From Flavobacterium sp. (GTDB lineage: Bacteria; Bacteroidota; Bacteroidia; Flavobacteriales; Flavobacteriaceae), in contig JACMLU010000027.1 of the NCBI GenBank assembly GCA_014379405.1, forward strand, positions 124,001 to 188,000: DNA of 64,000 bases. Reading direction: 5' to 3'. The notes under the pieces are model-generated. The model was not told the DNA's origin. It saw only the letters and a program-made list of their open reading frames with translations, and searched no databases. Every line of letters starts with the position of its first letter. The stretch's first letter is position 1. The position numbers and the translations under genes were made by a program. Positions 29,960 to 38,648 of this stretch are shown piece by piece.

Positions 29960-29996
29960 TAAATTAACCCTGCTTATCAACATAGCAAGGTTAATT
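29960..29996 (-). terminator. Hairpin downstream of the metal-binding lipoprotein gene
   Basis: AAATTAACCCTGCT and AGCAAGGTTAATTT pair with one mismatch around a 9-bp loop, 27 bp past the stop of the lipoprotein gene. The U-tract is short (TTT). It probably ends the lipoprotein transcript and separates it from the ATPase operon. Confidence 0.6.
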
Positions 29997-30023
29997 TAAG
30001 TTTCTAGCCCAAAAATTAGGGGA

Positions 30024-30311
30024 TTATTTACTTTCTTCCTTTTTCTCAGGAACAGGTTCTGTTAATTTCATACCGCATTTAGAGCATTTGTCATCCATTT
30101 TTCCTTGTACTTCGGGATGCATTGGACATGCATACATTTGTTCGTGATTTTCCATTGTTTTATTTTTATCGTTCATCATTGTACTATCATTATCTACAAT
30201 TGTACTATCGCCCATCATGTGGGAATGTTCGGTTGTAGTTTCTTTGTTTTTTTGGTTACATGAAACCAATACGAATGCCATTATTATTGCTGAAAATAAT
30301 TTATATTTCAT
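30024..30311 (-). CDS. Small lipoprotein with heavy-metal-binding CPMHP motif
   Basis: The start is taken at ATG 30311 (MKYKLFSAIIMAFVLVSC), which gives a lipoprotein signal; the frame extends 14 codons upstream without signal character. The mature part is Asp/Met/His-rich (HSHMMGDSTIVDNDSTMMND) and ends with the metal-binding motif CPMHPEVQGKMDDKCSKCGM. It is probably a periplasmic copper or silver buffer. It lies 95 bp after the DUF3347 gene. Confidence 0.8.
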   Translation of the reverse strand: MKYKLFSAIIMAFVLVSCNQKNKETTTEHSHMMGDSTIVDNDSTMMNDKNKTMENHEQMYACPMHPEVQGKMDDKCSKCGMKLTEPVPEKKEESK

Positions 30312-30406
30312 TCTATTTAGATTTAAAAAGTTAAAATTTTTATTGTAATTCACTGAAGTAAAGATAATTATATCTAGTCGGATAACTTACATTATTCACA
30401 TTTAAT

Positions 30407-30952
30407 TTATTCTATGACCTCTTTTATTTTACCACAATTAAGCATTTGTGCGCCGTAATAAGGATTTTTGATCTCTTTGGTTTCGCTTAGCCAAATAGAA
30501 CCACCCTCATACATCGGACAGAAATCTTGATGCAATTTTTCGGAAGTACCAAAAACAGTCACCAACTCTGAAATAGTATTGCTTAGCTGTTGAAAAGCCT
30601 TTCTTTGTTTATCAAGTTTACCGCTGTTGGTTGCAATTACTTTAATATGTTTTTTAGCTTCTTCCGAACTCTTAATAAACTGCGTTCTTTGCGAAGCGCT
30701 TAATTGACTGACATTGAAATTGTTCAAAGTAGTTTCCATTACTGTTGCGTATTGAGCCGTTGTTTTACTATCGCTTTTTACTAAGGCATTTTTGATTTTT
30801 AAATAACTGTTAACAATCTCTTCGGTTGAAAATGAGATTTGAGTTACTAGATTTGAGTTAATTACTGATTCATAGCTACCTTCGCATTCATCTTTGTTAA
30901 AAGATAATAATCCTAATACCAAAGAGACCAGGGAAATAATCATTGTTTCCAT
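30407..30952 (-). CDS. DUF3347 domain protein, exported copper-associated
   Basis: A 181-residue protein with an N-terminal hydrophobic segment (METMIISLVSLVLGLLSF). The DUF3347 domain has the late signature HQDFCPMYEGGSIWLSETKE, then IKNPYYGAQMLNCG. The Cys, His and Met residues of that signature suggest metal binding; DUF3347 domains often occur with CusB-type adaptors and copper cargo. It is the most upstream gene of the copper cluster. Confidence 0.8.
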   Translation of the reverse strand: METMIISLVSLVLGLLSFNKDECEGSYESVINSNLVTQISFSTEEIVNSYLKIKNALVKSDSKTTAQYATVMETTLNNFNVSQLSASQRTQFIKSSEEAKKHIKVIATNSGKLDKQRKAFQQLSNTISELVTVFGTSEKLHQDFCPMYEGGSIWLSETKEIKNPYYGAQMLNCGKIKEVIE

Positions 30953-31628
30953 TCTTCTAAATTTTAAATGTTACTGCTTTTTCTTAGTCTAGATAGATTC
31001 AGACTTTCACAGTACAAAATTCAGTAGAAGTCAGCTGATGGGTTTTGTACAATTCCTGAAATGATGTATAAAATTTTCTAATGCTGACTTAACAACTTTG
31101 AAAAATGTCTTTATAGCTTGGTTTTCCCTTTACAGCTTTAATATCTTACCATTAAATCAGGATTAGTCACAACATAAAATTGAATAACTTATTGAAAGAA
31201 GTAATAAGAATATAATAAAATAATTCAATGTCAATAAGTAGAAGACATTTTGTCCCATTTAGTCCAATCAAAGTAAAATTTCGTATGATCGGAATTAAAT
31301 GACTAAGTATATATACTCCCATCCATTTATGATAATAGATACATTTTTAAAACAGTTTAGTGAAATTATTTAATTAAATATCGATACCTTTTGGTTTAGA
31401 TTTTTTCCAAATAGGAGTTTTTTAATTTAAGTTGGATGGTTTACAATCTACAACAGATCATAGCACAGCTACTTCAAGTTAGGAACGATTATATATAAAA
31501 ACGGCAACATAGAAATTAAAACCTGTGAAATTGAAATAACAGATGGAGTATTGGTAAGGCAGTGTCAATATATAAAATCTTTTAATCTAAAATAAACTTA
31601 ACCTTGTTTAAAATAAGTGATTAAAGAA
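30953..31628. other. Intergenic region with a possible gene scrap
   Basis: About 680 bp without a recognisable gene. On the plus strand, 31464-31595 is one open frame without a start codon (GTIIYKNGNIEIKTCEIEIT, then DGVLVRQCQYIKSFNLK). Its composition is protein-like, so it may be the 3' scrap of a lost gene, but I do not recognise it. No RNA gene was seen. Confidence 0.3.
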
Positions 31629-32336
31629 CTACTTATTTTTTATAATACTTGAAAAATGTTCCCGGTAAGTGATTCCAATCGGTATACGGGTTTTATTGAT
31701 AATAATCATTGATTTTTCAATAATTTCAATATGTTTCAATGAAACGATATAGGATTTATGGACACGTTTAAATGTATTGGAAGGCAACATATTCAATGTT
31801 TCGTTCATCGGCATCAGCGCCATAATTTTACCTTTTAGGGTGTAAAACAGCATATAATTTCCGGCTGCTTCAATATACAAAATGTCATCTGTTGCTATTT
31901 TGAATGTTTTTGGACCACTTTTTATAAGCACAGATTGACTAAGAGCTTCGTTATTGACAGACACAGACATCTCTTCCTTTTTAGAAGAAGAAAGATCAAA
32001 AACCTTATTCACTCCCTTAAGAAATCGATCATATTTTATGGGTTTCATCAAATAATCCACTGCATTGAACTCATAACTTTCTGCCCCATATTCCGAATAA
32101 GCTGTAGTGAATATGATTTTTGGCAGCACAGGCAATGCCTTCAACAATTCAATACCGGTCAATTCGGGCATATTAATATCTATGAAAACTAAATCTACTG
32201 GGTTTTTTAATAAAAAATTCATGGCATTGAACGGATTGGTAAAACCTTCGACAAATTCTAAAAATGGAGTTTTTTGAATATATCCTGAGATCAATTCAAG
32301 TGCTAAGGGTTCGTCATCAATAGCGATACATTTCAT
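31629..32336 (-). CDS. LytTR-family response regulator
   Basis: A 235-residue two-domain regulator. The receiver domain has the phosphoacceptor Asp in DLVFIDINMPELTG (about residues 50-63) and the conserved Lys in YLMKPIKYD. The C-terminal LytTR DNA-binding domain spans about 135-235 (IYIEAAGNYMLFYTLKGKIM; FKRVHKSYIVSLKHIE). It overlaps its histidine kinase gene by 4 bp, so the two are a translationally coupled two-component system. The target genes are unknown. Confidence 0.9.
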   Translation of the reverse strand: MKCIAIDDEPLALELISGYIQKTPFLEFVEGFTNPFNAMNFLLKNPVDLVFIDINMPELTGIELLKALPVLPKIIFTTAYSEYGAESYEFNAVDYLMKPIKYDRFLKGVNKVFDLSSSKKEEMSVSVNNEALSQSVLIKSGPKTFKIATDDILYIEAAGNYMLFYTLKGKIMALMPMNETLNMLPSNTFKRVHKSYIVSLKHIEIIEKSMIIINKTRIPIGITYREHFSSIIKNK

Positions 32337-33382
32337 AGTTGAGTTGGTTTTAGTTGTATTTCTAGATGCACCTGAAAAAAATGTTCTCCATTATTAATCT
32401 CTACTTTATGTTGGTTGGGATATAGTAGTAATAAGCGTTCTTTAACATTTTTCATTCCAATTCCTGAATATTCTTTATCGGTTCCAACAGGACTGTTATT
32501 CTTTAAATTTTTCGTTTCAAGTATTAATGTATCATTAATCAAAGTAATTGATATTGATATTTCTGCTTTCTTACTTAGCATTATCCCGTGTTTAAATACA
32601 TTTTCAATGAATGGTATAAGAATCATTGGGGCTATTTTTAAATTTTGATAATTTCCATTAACATCATATTTTACCCGATTGGCAATTTCAGATGACAGTC
32701 TTTGAAGTTGAAGATTAATAAAATTATCGATATAATGCAGCTCCTTTTCAAGTATCACTTTATCTTCATTGCTTTCGTACAACACATAACGCAATAGCCC
32801 AGATAGTTTTTCTATAATATCTGCAGTAGTCTCATCATTACTTTTAACTGCACTGGCAAAAGCCATATTTAATGTATTGAAAAGGAAATGTGGATTAATC
32901 TGAGCTTTCAGATATTTCAATTTATCGCTGGCAAGCTTCTGTTGTAATTTATTGCTGATTACCCAATTTTTGCCAAGCCCATAGGCTAAAGATAATGATA
33001 AAATAAATGTTTTTGTTTGAATGTTAAGCAAAACATCTGAAACGAAAGATTCCTTTTCGCTCGAAAACAAAGATATCAAGTATAAATGATCTAATAGACT
33101 ATTTGCTAAGACAACACCAACATAAAGGGCAATTAATAGCGCAATATACAACTTGTAACGTTGCTTTGAAAAAAAATGAGGAATGAGATATAACGCATTA
33201 AAATAAAACAACATTATACTTAAGCAGGTACTCCATACCATAGGGAAATAAATACTTCCGTCCTGTTTTCGGAAAGCCCCGAGAGTTCTAACTTGTAACC
33301 ATATAATTATAAAAAATGAAACCCAAATAAGAAAATGTATTATGGGCTCAATCTTAGCGTTTAGCTTGATTTCTTTTAACAT
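32333..33382 (-). CDS. LytS/YehU-type sensor histidine kinase
   Basis: A 349-residue kinase with four N-terminal membrane segments (about residues 15-145) and no separate sensor domain. The phosphoacceptor motif is LKYLKAQINPHFLFNTLN. It has a His-kinase ATPase with an N-box-like motif (APMILIPFIENVFKHGI) and a G-box (YSGIGMKNVKERL). It is paired with the LytTR regulator directly downstream. Such small kinases usually sense membrane or envelope cues. Confidence 0.9.
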   Translation of the reverse strand: MLKEIKLNAKIEPIIHFLIWVSFFIIIWLQVRTLGAFRKQDGSIYFPMVWSTCLSIMLFYFNALYLIPHFFSKQRYKLYIALLIALYVGVVLANSLLDHLYLISLFSSEKESFVSDVLLNIQTKTFILSLSLAYGLGKNWVISNKLQQKLASDKLKYLKAQINPHFLFNTLNMAFASAVKSNDETTADIIEKLSGLLRYVLYESNEDKVILEKELHYIDNFINLQLQRLSSEIANRVKYDVNGNYQNLKIAPMILIPFIENVFKHGIMLSKKAEISISITLINDTLILETKNLKNNSPVGTDKEYSGIGMKNVKERLLLLYPNQHKVEINNGEHFFQVHLEIQLKPTQL

Positions 33383-33595
33383 TAGTAATCATTTAAATTG
33401 TAAATATACTGAGTAAACAATAAAAAGTTGTAATCATAAACGCATAATTATTTGAATTGCAGCTATATCTATTTGAAATGTATTCATCCATGAAAATTAG
33501 TCAGTCCAATTGTTTTTTTAAACATATAAATAATTGTTTTTTTTCTGCAAAATTTAATGAGGAAGTTTGTCCTAATAATTTTAAACTACTTTATT

Positions 33596-35023
33596 ATGAA
33601 AACAAAAACTTATACTTCAGTTATCCTACTATTTATTGGATTTCTGTGTAATTCACAAAATCAAAAATCAGATGCTTTAGAAGGGTCATGGATGGGGAGA
33701 ACCGAAACAAAAGAACCGTCCTGGTCAGAATTAGTGCTTTTTAGATTTGAATTGAAAAAAAATGAATTCAAAGGCTATATGGATTTTCCAGATAAGAGGC
33801 TTAAAAACATCCCACTAGACAAAGTGTGGCGGGTTAAGGATAGTGTTTTTGCTGATGCAAGAATATCACTAGGATGGCCAGATTCCGCGCCATTGATTTT
33901 TAAAGGAATAATTAAGCAAGGAGATTCGATTATTGAAGGAGTATGGGGCGGACATTCGCCATTAAAGTTAAGTCAAACAAACTTTGTTTTCAACCTTAAA
34001 ACAAATACAAATCCCCAAGTGACAGGTTATAAAATAATCAAATTAATTGAAAGCACTCCCATAAAAGACCAACAAATCACTGGTGATTGTTGGAGTTTTG
34101 CCACTACATCTTTCATTGAAACCGAGGCCATCAGGCTTGGTAAAAAACCAGTAGTACTGAGTCCAATGTTCTATGTTATACCTACTTATATTAATAAAGG
34201 AGAAAATTATATAAGAAGAAACGGAAGTAGTTTTTTCAGGGAAGGGGATTTGACGTTCAGCGTACTCAAAGCATATAAAGATTTCGGAGCTATTCCAGAA
34301 AATGTTTATTCCGGAAAAAATGATACGGATAGTAAACACGACCATACCGATATGAATAATGCCCTATTGGAGAAAGCTAAATTTTATAAAAACACTCATG
34401 GCGATCTGACTCCTGAGCTTTACAGAAATGACATGAATAAAATCCTAACAGAAACTATGGGTGAGGTTCCATATAATTTCACTTACGATGGAAAGCAATT
34501 TAATACCATATCTTTTGCAAAAGAAAGGATTGGAATAAATCCAGACGATTATGTAGAAATTACATCCTTCAACCACCATCCTTTTTATTCAAAGTTTAAT
34601 TTAGAGATTGAGGCAAACTGGGATAATAATCAATATTTAAATCTTCCGTTAGACGATTTTAGCACCCTAATTGATAATGCACTGCTAAACAACTATTCCA
34701 TTTGTTGGGATGGCGATATTTATGAAGGATTCAACGATGGCTTCGCAGTTTTAGACCCAAAAAGAATTGTTAATCAAAATACTAGACAGGAAGCATTTGA
34801 CAATCGTACAACTGAAGACGTGCATAATATGCATATTATTGGTATGGCCGAAAACGAAAAAGGGGAAACATTTTATATCATTAAAAATTCTGGTGATGCG
34901 AAAGATTGCGGAGGGTATCTTTACATGTCGAGATCCTATTTACTTCAAAAAACCATTTCGGTAATGGTTCATAAAAATGCCATTCCAAAAAGAATTAAAA
35001 AGAAAGTAGCAAAGAGTATTTAA
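33596..35023 (+). CDS. Secreted papain-family (C1) peptidase with extra N-terminal domain
   Basis: The start is taken at ATG 33596 (MKTKTYTSVILLFIGFLCNS), a signal peptide; the frame runs 13 codons further upstream. Residues 25-135 form a beta-rich region of unknown type. The peptidase domain begins at DQQITGDCWSFATTSFIETE with the catalytic Cys. The catalytic His is in NMHIIGMAENEKGETFYIIK and the Asn in KNSGD. The spacing resembles bleomycin hydrolase / aminopeptidase C, which are cytoplasmic, whereas this protein appears exported. Its gene is solitary and divergent from the two-component pair. Confidence 0.8.
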   Translation: MKTKTYTSVILLFIGFLCNSQNQKSDALEGSWMGRTETKEPSWSELVLFRFELKKNEFKGYMDFPDKRLKNIPLDKVWRVKDSVFADARISLGWPDSAPLIFKGIIKQGDSIIEGVWGGHSPLKLSQTNFVFNLKTNTNPQVTGYKIIKLIESTPIKDQQITGDCWSFATTSFIETEAIRLGKKPVVLSPMFYVIPTYINKGENYIRRNGSSFFREGDLTFSVLKAYKDFGAIPENVYSGKNDTDSKHDHTDMNNALLEKAKFYKNTHGDLTPELYRNDMNKILTETMGEVPYNFTYDGKQFNTISFAKERIGINPDDYVEITSFNHHPFYSKFNLEIEANWDNNQYLNLPLDDFSTLIDNALLNNYSICWDGDIYEGFNDGFAVLDPKRIVNQNTRQEAFDNRTTEDVHNMHIIGMAENEKGETFYIIKNSGDAKDCGGYLYMSRSYLLQKTISVMVHKNAIPKRIKKKVAKSI

Positions 35024-35210
35024 AGTTACAGAAAAAATAAAATATAAATATATAGTATAAAATATATGGTTTAACAATTGTCTTATTATGAAATCTTTAT
35101 CTCTAAAAATAGTAATCAGGAATCTATTGGACATGCTAATTTAGCCATCATAGAAAGTAAAGAAATAATCTTAATTTTAGCCTATGAAACAAGTCCGAAA
35201 AATTTATGAA

Positions 35211-35250
35211 AAAGCTTTTGAAGATTACTTCAAAAGCTTTCTCACATTTT
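35211..35250 (+). terminator. Strong hairpin downstream of the peptidase gene
   Basis: AAAGCTTTTGAAG and CTTCAAAAGCTTT form a perfect 13-bp stem with an ATTA loop, followed by a T-rich run. It lies about 190 bp after the peptidase stop and could terminate transcription from either side. The interval between (35024-35210) holds only a 44-codon frame with no ATG. Confidence 0.7.
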
Positions 35251-35344
35251 ATTATAGGGCTATCGATTTCTAAGTCTCAGAAATGTATTTGTTCATTTAG
35301 ATTGGCTAGTAATTGATTAATTTTCGGATTCAATTTTTTCTTTT

Positions 35345-35818
35345 TTATCTGCCTTTCGCTTTATCGCCTCTTAGAGTCATAACTGTACTAGATGCAATTG
35401 CTACAGTTTTTCCTTCTGAATTTTTTATTTCACAATTGTATACTGTAATTGTTTTTCCTGACTGAACCGGAAATGCAATAGCTTTCAATGTGTCTTTCCA
35501 AACTGGACGAAAGAAGTTGATTTTGAATTCAAGGCTGGTAAAAGTTTCACCTTCACCAACAATTGTTGAATGGGCTGTTCCAATAGCTGCGTCTGCTAAC
35601 TCGCATAGTAAACCTCCGTGAATAGTACCTTGTTGATTACCATGAATTTGATAATCAGCATATATCTGAACTGTTGCTTTACCGAAATCAACTTCTGCTA
35701 TTTCCATTTTTAAGGTTTTTGAAATTGCAGTTGGGTATTTCATGCTGGTAGTTGTATCTTCAGTTAAAGCACCTACTATCATTTTTTTTATATACTCTAA
35801 AACAGGAATTTTATTCAT
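35345..35818 (-). CDS. PaaI-family hotdog thioesterase
   Basis: A 157-residue hotdog-fold protein with the PaaI signature HGGLLCELADAAIGTAHST (about residues 75-93), whose catalytic Asp and Asn/Gly environment hydrolyses acyl-CoA thioesters. The C-terminal strands (VYNCEIKNSEGKTVAIASST) are typical. No phenylacetate genes are nearby, so the acyl substrate is unknown. A palindromic repeat lies just upstream. Confidence 0.8.
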   Translation of the reverse strand: MNKIPVLEYIKKMIVGALTEDTTTSMKYPTAISKTLKMEIAEVDFGKATVQIYADYQIHGNQQGTIHGGLLCELADAAIGTAHSTIVGEGETFTSLEFKINFFRPVWKDTLKAIAFPVQSGKTITVYNCEIKNSEGKTVAIASSTVMTLRGDKAKGR

Positions 35819-35850
35819 CTTATTTGTTCAATTAATAGTATGAATAACGT

Positions 35851-35975
35851 CCCGGCGCTTGGCGAGGTTGGGGATTAAGGAAGCCTTATTTTTCGGTTAA
35901 AGACTAAACTCTGCAAATACATGCCCAACTTTAAATCAAGCCTGAAAAACCCAATCTTGCCAAACTGCTGTTAGC
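35851..35975 (-). repeat. Imperfect palindromic intergenic repeat, copy B
   Basis: Arms TTGGCGAGGTTGGGG (35859-35873) and CCCAATCTTGCCAA (35950-35963) pair at 12 of 14 positions. Loop wording (GGATTAAGGAAGCCTTATTT, CAAGCCTGAAAA) parallels copy A at 3806, 32 kb away, in the same orientation relative to the genes. Confidence 0.7.
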
Positions 35976-35999
35976 TTTTTGTTTTTTATACTTATTTTA

Positions 36000-36024
36000 A
36001 TCCCGAAGCGTCGGGATAGTTTTT
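36000..36024 (+). terminator. Terminator-like hairpin ATCCCGA...TCGGGAT
   Basis: A 7-bp stem (ATCCCGA, loop AGCG, TCGGGAT) followed by AGTTTTTT on the plus strand. No plus-strand gene precedes it, so it may be a dispersed CCCGA/TCGGG hairpin rather than a working terminator. A related palindrome occurs at 42985. Confidence 0.5.
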
Positions 36025-36074
36025 TATGAGATTGCGCAATAGCTCATTATGTTAGGCGAATGGCGCGTCCTTTA

Positions 36075-36232
36075 GGCAAAAGGTGTTCGCGCCTTTTGCC
36101 TGCGGTTTTCGGTTTGGCGATGTGGCCCATTTTAGCACAAAATCTCAACAAAATTCCTAATATTTAGCCTTGCAGAAATGTTTCATAAAAGCACTTAAGC
36201 CGCCATATTGCCAAACCGCTATTTGCGGTTCT
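36075..36232 (-). repeat. Palindromic intergenic repeat, copy C, with adjoining hairpin
   Basis: Two structures are joined. GGCAAAAGG (36075-36083) and CCTTTTGCC (36092-36100) form a perfect 9-bp stem. CGGTTTGGCGATGTGGC (36110-36126) pairs with GCCATATTGCCAAACCG (36202-36218) at 15 of 17 positions. The unit lies directly after the NTF2-like gene stop. Its loop (AAATTCCTAATATTTAGCCT) matches copy D. A GTTAGGC heptamer lies just outside at 36051-36057. Confidence 0.75.
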
Positions 36233-36237
36233 TTGTT

Positions 36238-36747
36238 TTATTCTTTGGTAAGTCCCATTGCTTGTCCGATGAGAAATGTGTCTGTATACTGATTGAACTC
36301 TGTTATCTTGCCGTCGTTTACTTTATATTCACAGGCAAAATCAGATTTCATATAATTTCCCGTTGCGTTAAAAGTTCCTTCGTAAAAACCAATAACGAAA
36401 ACTCCATCACCACTGTCAATGTAACGGGTAATTGTTGCTTTCCAATTTGTCCAATTCTGTCTGAACCCGCCAAAAACTTTTTCAAACACTGCGTCTGCTC
36501 CGATATGTTGTCCACCACCAGGAAAACCTTTCATTTGGTTCCACTTTATGTTTTCGTCAAATATTTGTCTGATTGCATTGTTGTCTTTGGTAGCAAAAAG
36601 CTCATACATTTTTTTTACTGTTTCAATATTTCCCATTTTTTCTGATGTCATTTGATTTGAGTTTATAATTGTTGTAGTCTGGTTATTTTGCCCGTTTGCC
36701 AGGGTAAGGCAAAATGAAAATGCTGTTATTAGAAGTGATTTTGTCAT
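36238..36747 (-). CDS. Exported NTF2-like (SnoaL-fold) protein
   Basis: A 169-residue protein with an apparent signal peptide (MTKSLLITAFSFCLTLANGQ). The SnoaL-like domain has NIETVKKMYELFATKDNNAI at its start and YKVNDGKITEFNQYTDTF at its end. It resembles the ketosteroid-isomerase-like family; the reaction is unknown. It stands alone between two copies of the palindromic repeat. Confidence 0.75.
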   Translation of the reverse strand: MTKSLLITAFSFCLTLANGQNNQTTTIINSNQMTSEKMGNIETVKKMYELFATKDNNAIRQIFDENIKWNQMKGFPGGGQHIGADAVFEKVFGGFRQNWTNWKATITRYIDSGDGVFVIGFYEGTFNATGNYMKSDFACEYKVNDGKITEFNQYTDTFLIGQAMGLTKE

Positions 36748-36798
36748 TTCGTTTATATTTTGTTTGTTGTTGTGGTGTCCTATTATAATGACCGCTGA

Positions 36799-36884
36799 CG
36801 GTTCTCGGCTTGGCGATGTGGCGAATTTTCAGCAAAGAAGTTCATTAGAGTTCCTAATGTTGAGCCTTACACAAATGGTTCGTA
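36799..36884 (-). repeat. Palindromic intergenic repeat, copy D (half unit)
   Basis: CGGTTCTCGGCTTGGCGATG and the following 65 bp match the left half of copy C, including the loop phrase TTCCTAATGTTGAGCCTTAC. The right arm is absent, so this copy is truncated and probably cannot form the full hairpin. Confidence 0.65.
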
Positions 36885-36961
36885 GTGCAAATCAATGCCT
36901 ATGTAATTTCGTTTGGTACTGATTTGCAAAATTTTCACAAACTGGTATTAATTCTAACATA

Positions 36962-37408
36962 CTATTTTAAATTAAATCTATATTTTTCTTTGTAATTCGC
37001 ACCAATTCGTTGATAAAATTTTATCGCTTTTTCATTAAATTTAGGTGTTTGCCATTGTATTTCTTCGTATCCGTGTTGTTTTGTTATTTTTACTATTTCC
37101 GAAACTAATTTTTCACCTATTCCATAGTTTCGTGCTTGTGGTCTCAAATATAAGCAGTCCATATGTGTATAATAATTTGCATTCCAAGTTGAAAACTCAA
37201 AAGAATAAGTCGCATAACCTAAAATTTCTTGATTGTTCTGGACTATTAAACAATTAATTGCAGGTTTTTCGGAAAATAAAAAAGTAGCTAACTTTTCGGC
37301 TTTCCCATCTTTCTCAAATTCACATTTTTCAAATAATGCGTGTTCTGAACATAGTTCTATGATTTCAGCTATATCTTCTAGTTTTGCATTTCTAATTTTG
37401 TACTCCAT
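36962..37408 (-). CDS. GNAT family N-acetyltransferase
   Basis: A 148-residue acetyltransferase with MEYKIRNAKLEDIAEIIELC at its start, the central strand MDCLYLRPQARNYGIGEKLV carrying the acetyl-CoA loop (RNYGIG), and the late FYQRIGA motif. It resembles small-molecule GNAT enzymes; the substrate is not predictable. The gene before it ends 6 bp upstream, so the two are co-transcribed. Confidence 0.8.
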   Translation of the reverse strand: MEYKIRNAKLEDIAEIIELCSEHALFEKCEFEKDGKAEKLATFLFSEKPAINCLIVQNNQEILGYATYSFEFSTWNANYYTHMDCLYLRPQARNYGIGEKLVSEIVKITKQHGYEEIQWQTPKFNEKAIKFYQRIGANYKEKYRFNLK

Positions 37409-37414
37409 AAATAT

Positions 37415-37885
37415 TTACAAATCAACATTTAATACTTCGCTTAAGTAGTTCGAAAAATCCGGATTATTATTTTTCATTAATACATTTCTTATCCACGAAT
37501 CTCTTTCAAAACAAATTATAGCTAATTCCCAAGTACAGGCCATAATTCCTTTATCTGAAAAGTTTGAAAATTGAGTTGGATTCTGATAAGTTGAAAAGTA
37601 TGCGTGATTTTGCAACATTTCGTCATCAATCCACCAATTTGTTAGGACAAAATAACCTTCTCTACCTTCGTGAATAATGAGATTAGCTATGTCACATGTT
37701 TCTAATTCATAATTTAAACTTTTAGAAAGCCAACTTGTCAAATTTTCTTTAACTATTGCAACAATTTCATTTGGAACAAATTCATTTTTATTACTTATGC
37801 TATAAATTTTAATTTGCCAATTATCGTGTTTGTATAGCTCTAAAAATCTAATAGAACGCTTTATGTAGTCATTTTTAATTTTCAT
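37415..37885 (-). CDS. Hypothetical protein, cassette-borne
   Basis: The start is taken at ATG 37885 (MKIKNDYIKRSIRFLELYKH). The frame continues 33 codons upstream, but that part lies inside palindromic repeat E, so it is not coding. The 156-residue product is acidic and aromatic-rich (WWIDDEMLQNHAYFSTYQNP; CTWELAIICFERDSWI) without signal peptide or membrane segment. I do not recognise the family, although the late ELAIICFERDSWI stretch looks conserved. It is probably co-expressed with the GNAT gene. Confidence 0.6.
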   Translation of the reverse strand: MKIKNDYIKRSIRFLELYKHDNWQIKIYSISNKNEFVPNEIVAIVKENLTSWLSKSLNYELETCDIANLIIHEGREGYFVLTNWWIDDEMLQNHAYFSTYQNPTQFSNFSDKGIMACTWELAIICFERDSWIRNVLMKNNNPDFSNYLSEVLNVDL

Positions 37886-37914
37886 ATTTGTTTTGGATTT
37901 TTGCTTTTTTTCGG

Positions 37915-38037
37915 TAGCTACAAGAAGTTGGCGATTTCGGAGACGAAAACTGTCTACCATCCCCGAACTTGATACGTAGCACAAAACTTAATTTAACCAC
38001 TGAACCGCCAATTTCTTGTAGGTGCTGTTAGGCGTTC
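37915..38037 (-). repeat. Palindromic intergenic repeat, copy E (integron-site-like)
   Basis: CTACAAGAAGTTGGCGATT (37918-37936) pairs with AACCGCCAATTTCTTGTAG (38003-38021) at 17 of 19 positions. Immediately outside is GTTAGGC (38027-38033), matching the GTTRRRY heptamer of integron attC sites. The other end (GTAGCTACC) does not match the required partner heptamer. Length and form are attC-like, but the identity is unproven. Confidence 0.65.
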
Positions 38038-38057
38038 TTTTTAGTACATAAGTCCTT

Positions 38058-38513
38058 TCACCATATTTTTATTGAACTAAAATAGGTCCAAAAAATAAAC
38101 AATATTTGTAAAGGAACTCTGAACCACAAATAGGTCAGACCACTTCCGTCAAACGTTCCTTTCTGATAGTCAACATGTTTTACGGCAGCGTTAATGTTTG
38201 CAGGAAGTAGCAGGATAAAGAAGATAATTAAAATCCAAGCCGAATAAACTCTAAAACTCGGAATTATCAATCCAATTCCTAATAGAATTTCTAATATACC
38301 AGTTAGATATACTATTTCAGTTTTTAGTGGTATTATGGATGGTATCATCATCGTCATACCTTTTGTAAAAGCAAAATGTCCTATCGCTGTAAAGGAAAGC
38401 ATAGCACACATTCCAATTCTTGCGGATAATAACAAGTCGTATTTTTCAGTTAGTAACCTAATGGCAAGGATTGATATTAAGAAAACTGCAATTAATACTA
38501 TTAATGGTTTCAT
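38058..38513 (-). CDS. DoxX-like membrane protein
   Basis: A 151-residue protein with four hydrophobic segments (about residues 3-20, 33-50, 68-85 and 90-108, with a further one near the C-terminus). The DoxX-type motif GILEILLGIGLIIPSFRVYS links helices 2 and 3. DoxX-like proteins are small inner-membrane proteins of mostly unknown function, some tied to thiosulfate or redox metabolism. It is solitary in the cassette-like run. Confidence 0.7.
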   Translation of the reverse strand: MKPLIVLIAVFLISILAIRLLTEKYDLLLSARIGMCAMLSFTAIGHFAFTKGMTMMIPSIIPLKTEIVYLTGILEILLGIGLIIPSFRVYSAWILIIFFILLLPANINAAVKHVDYQKGTFDGSGLTYLWFRVPLQILFIFWTYFSSIKIW

Positions 38514-38648
38514 TTTTTATGATTTTGTTTTTGCAAAGGTCGTCGGATTTTAAAATACTCCTAATATTTATATGTTAAGCGATTTAGTCGATGTTTAAAG
38601 GAAGTGGAATCTTCATGTGGCGGTAAATCAACTTATTTTGGCATGGCT

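Noticed and set aside
37886..37984. Upstream extension of the hypothetical protein ending at 37415
   Set aside because: The extra 33 codons lie inside a palindromic repeat; ATG 37885 is the better start.
37915..38037. Calling the palindromic repeats integron attC sites outright
   Set aside because: Only one heptamer of the required pair fits, orientation is inconsistent between copies, and no integron integrase is in the window.
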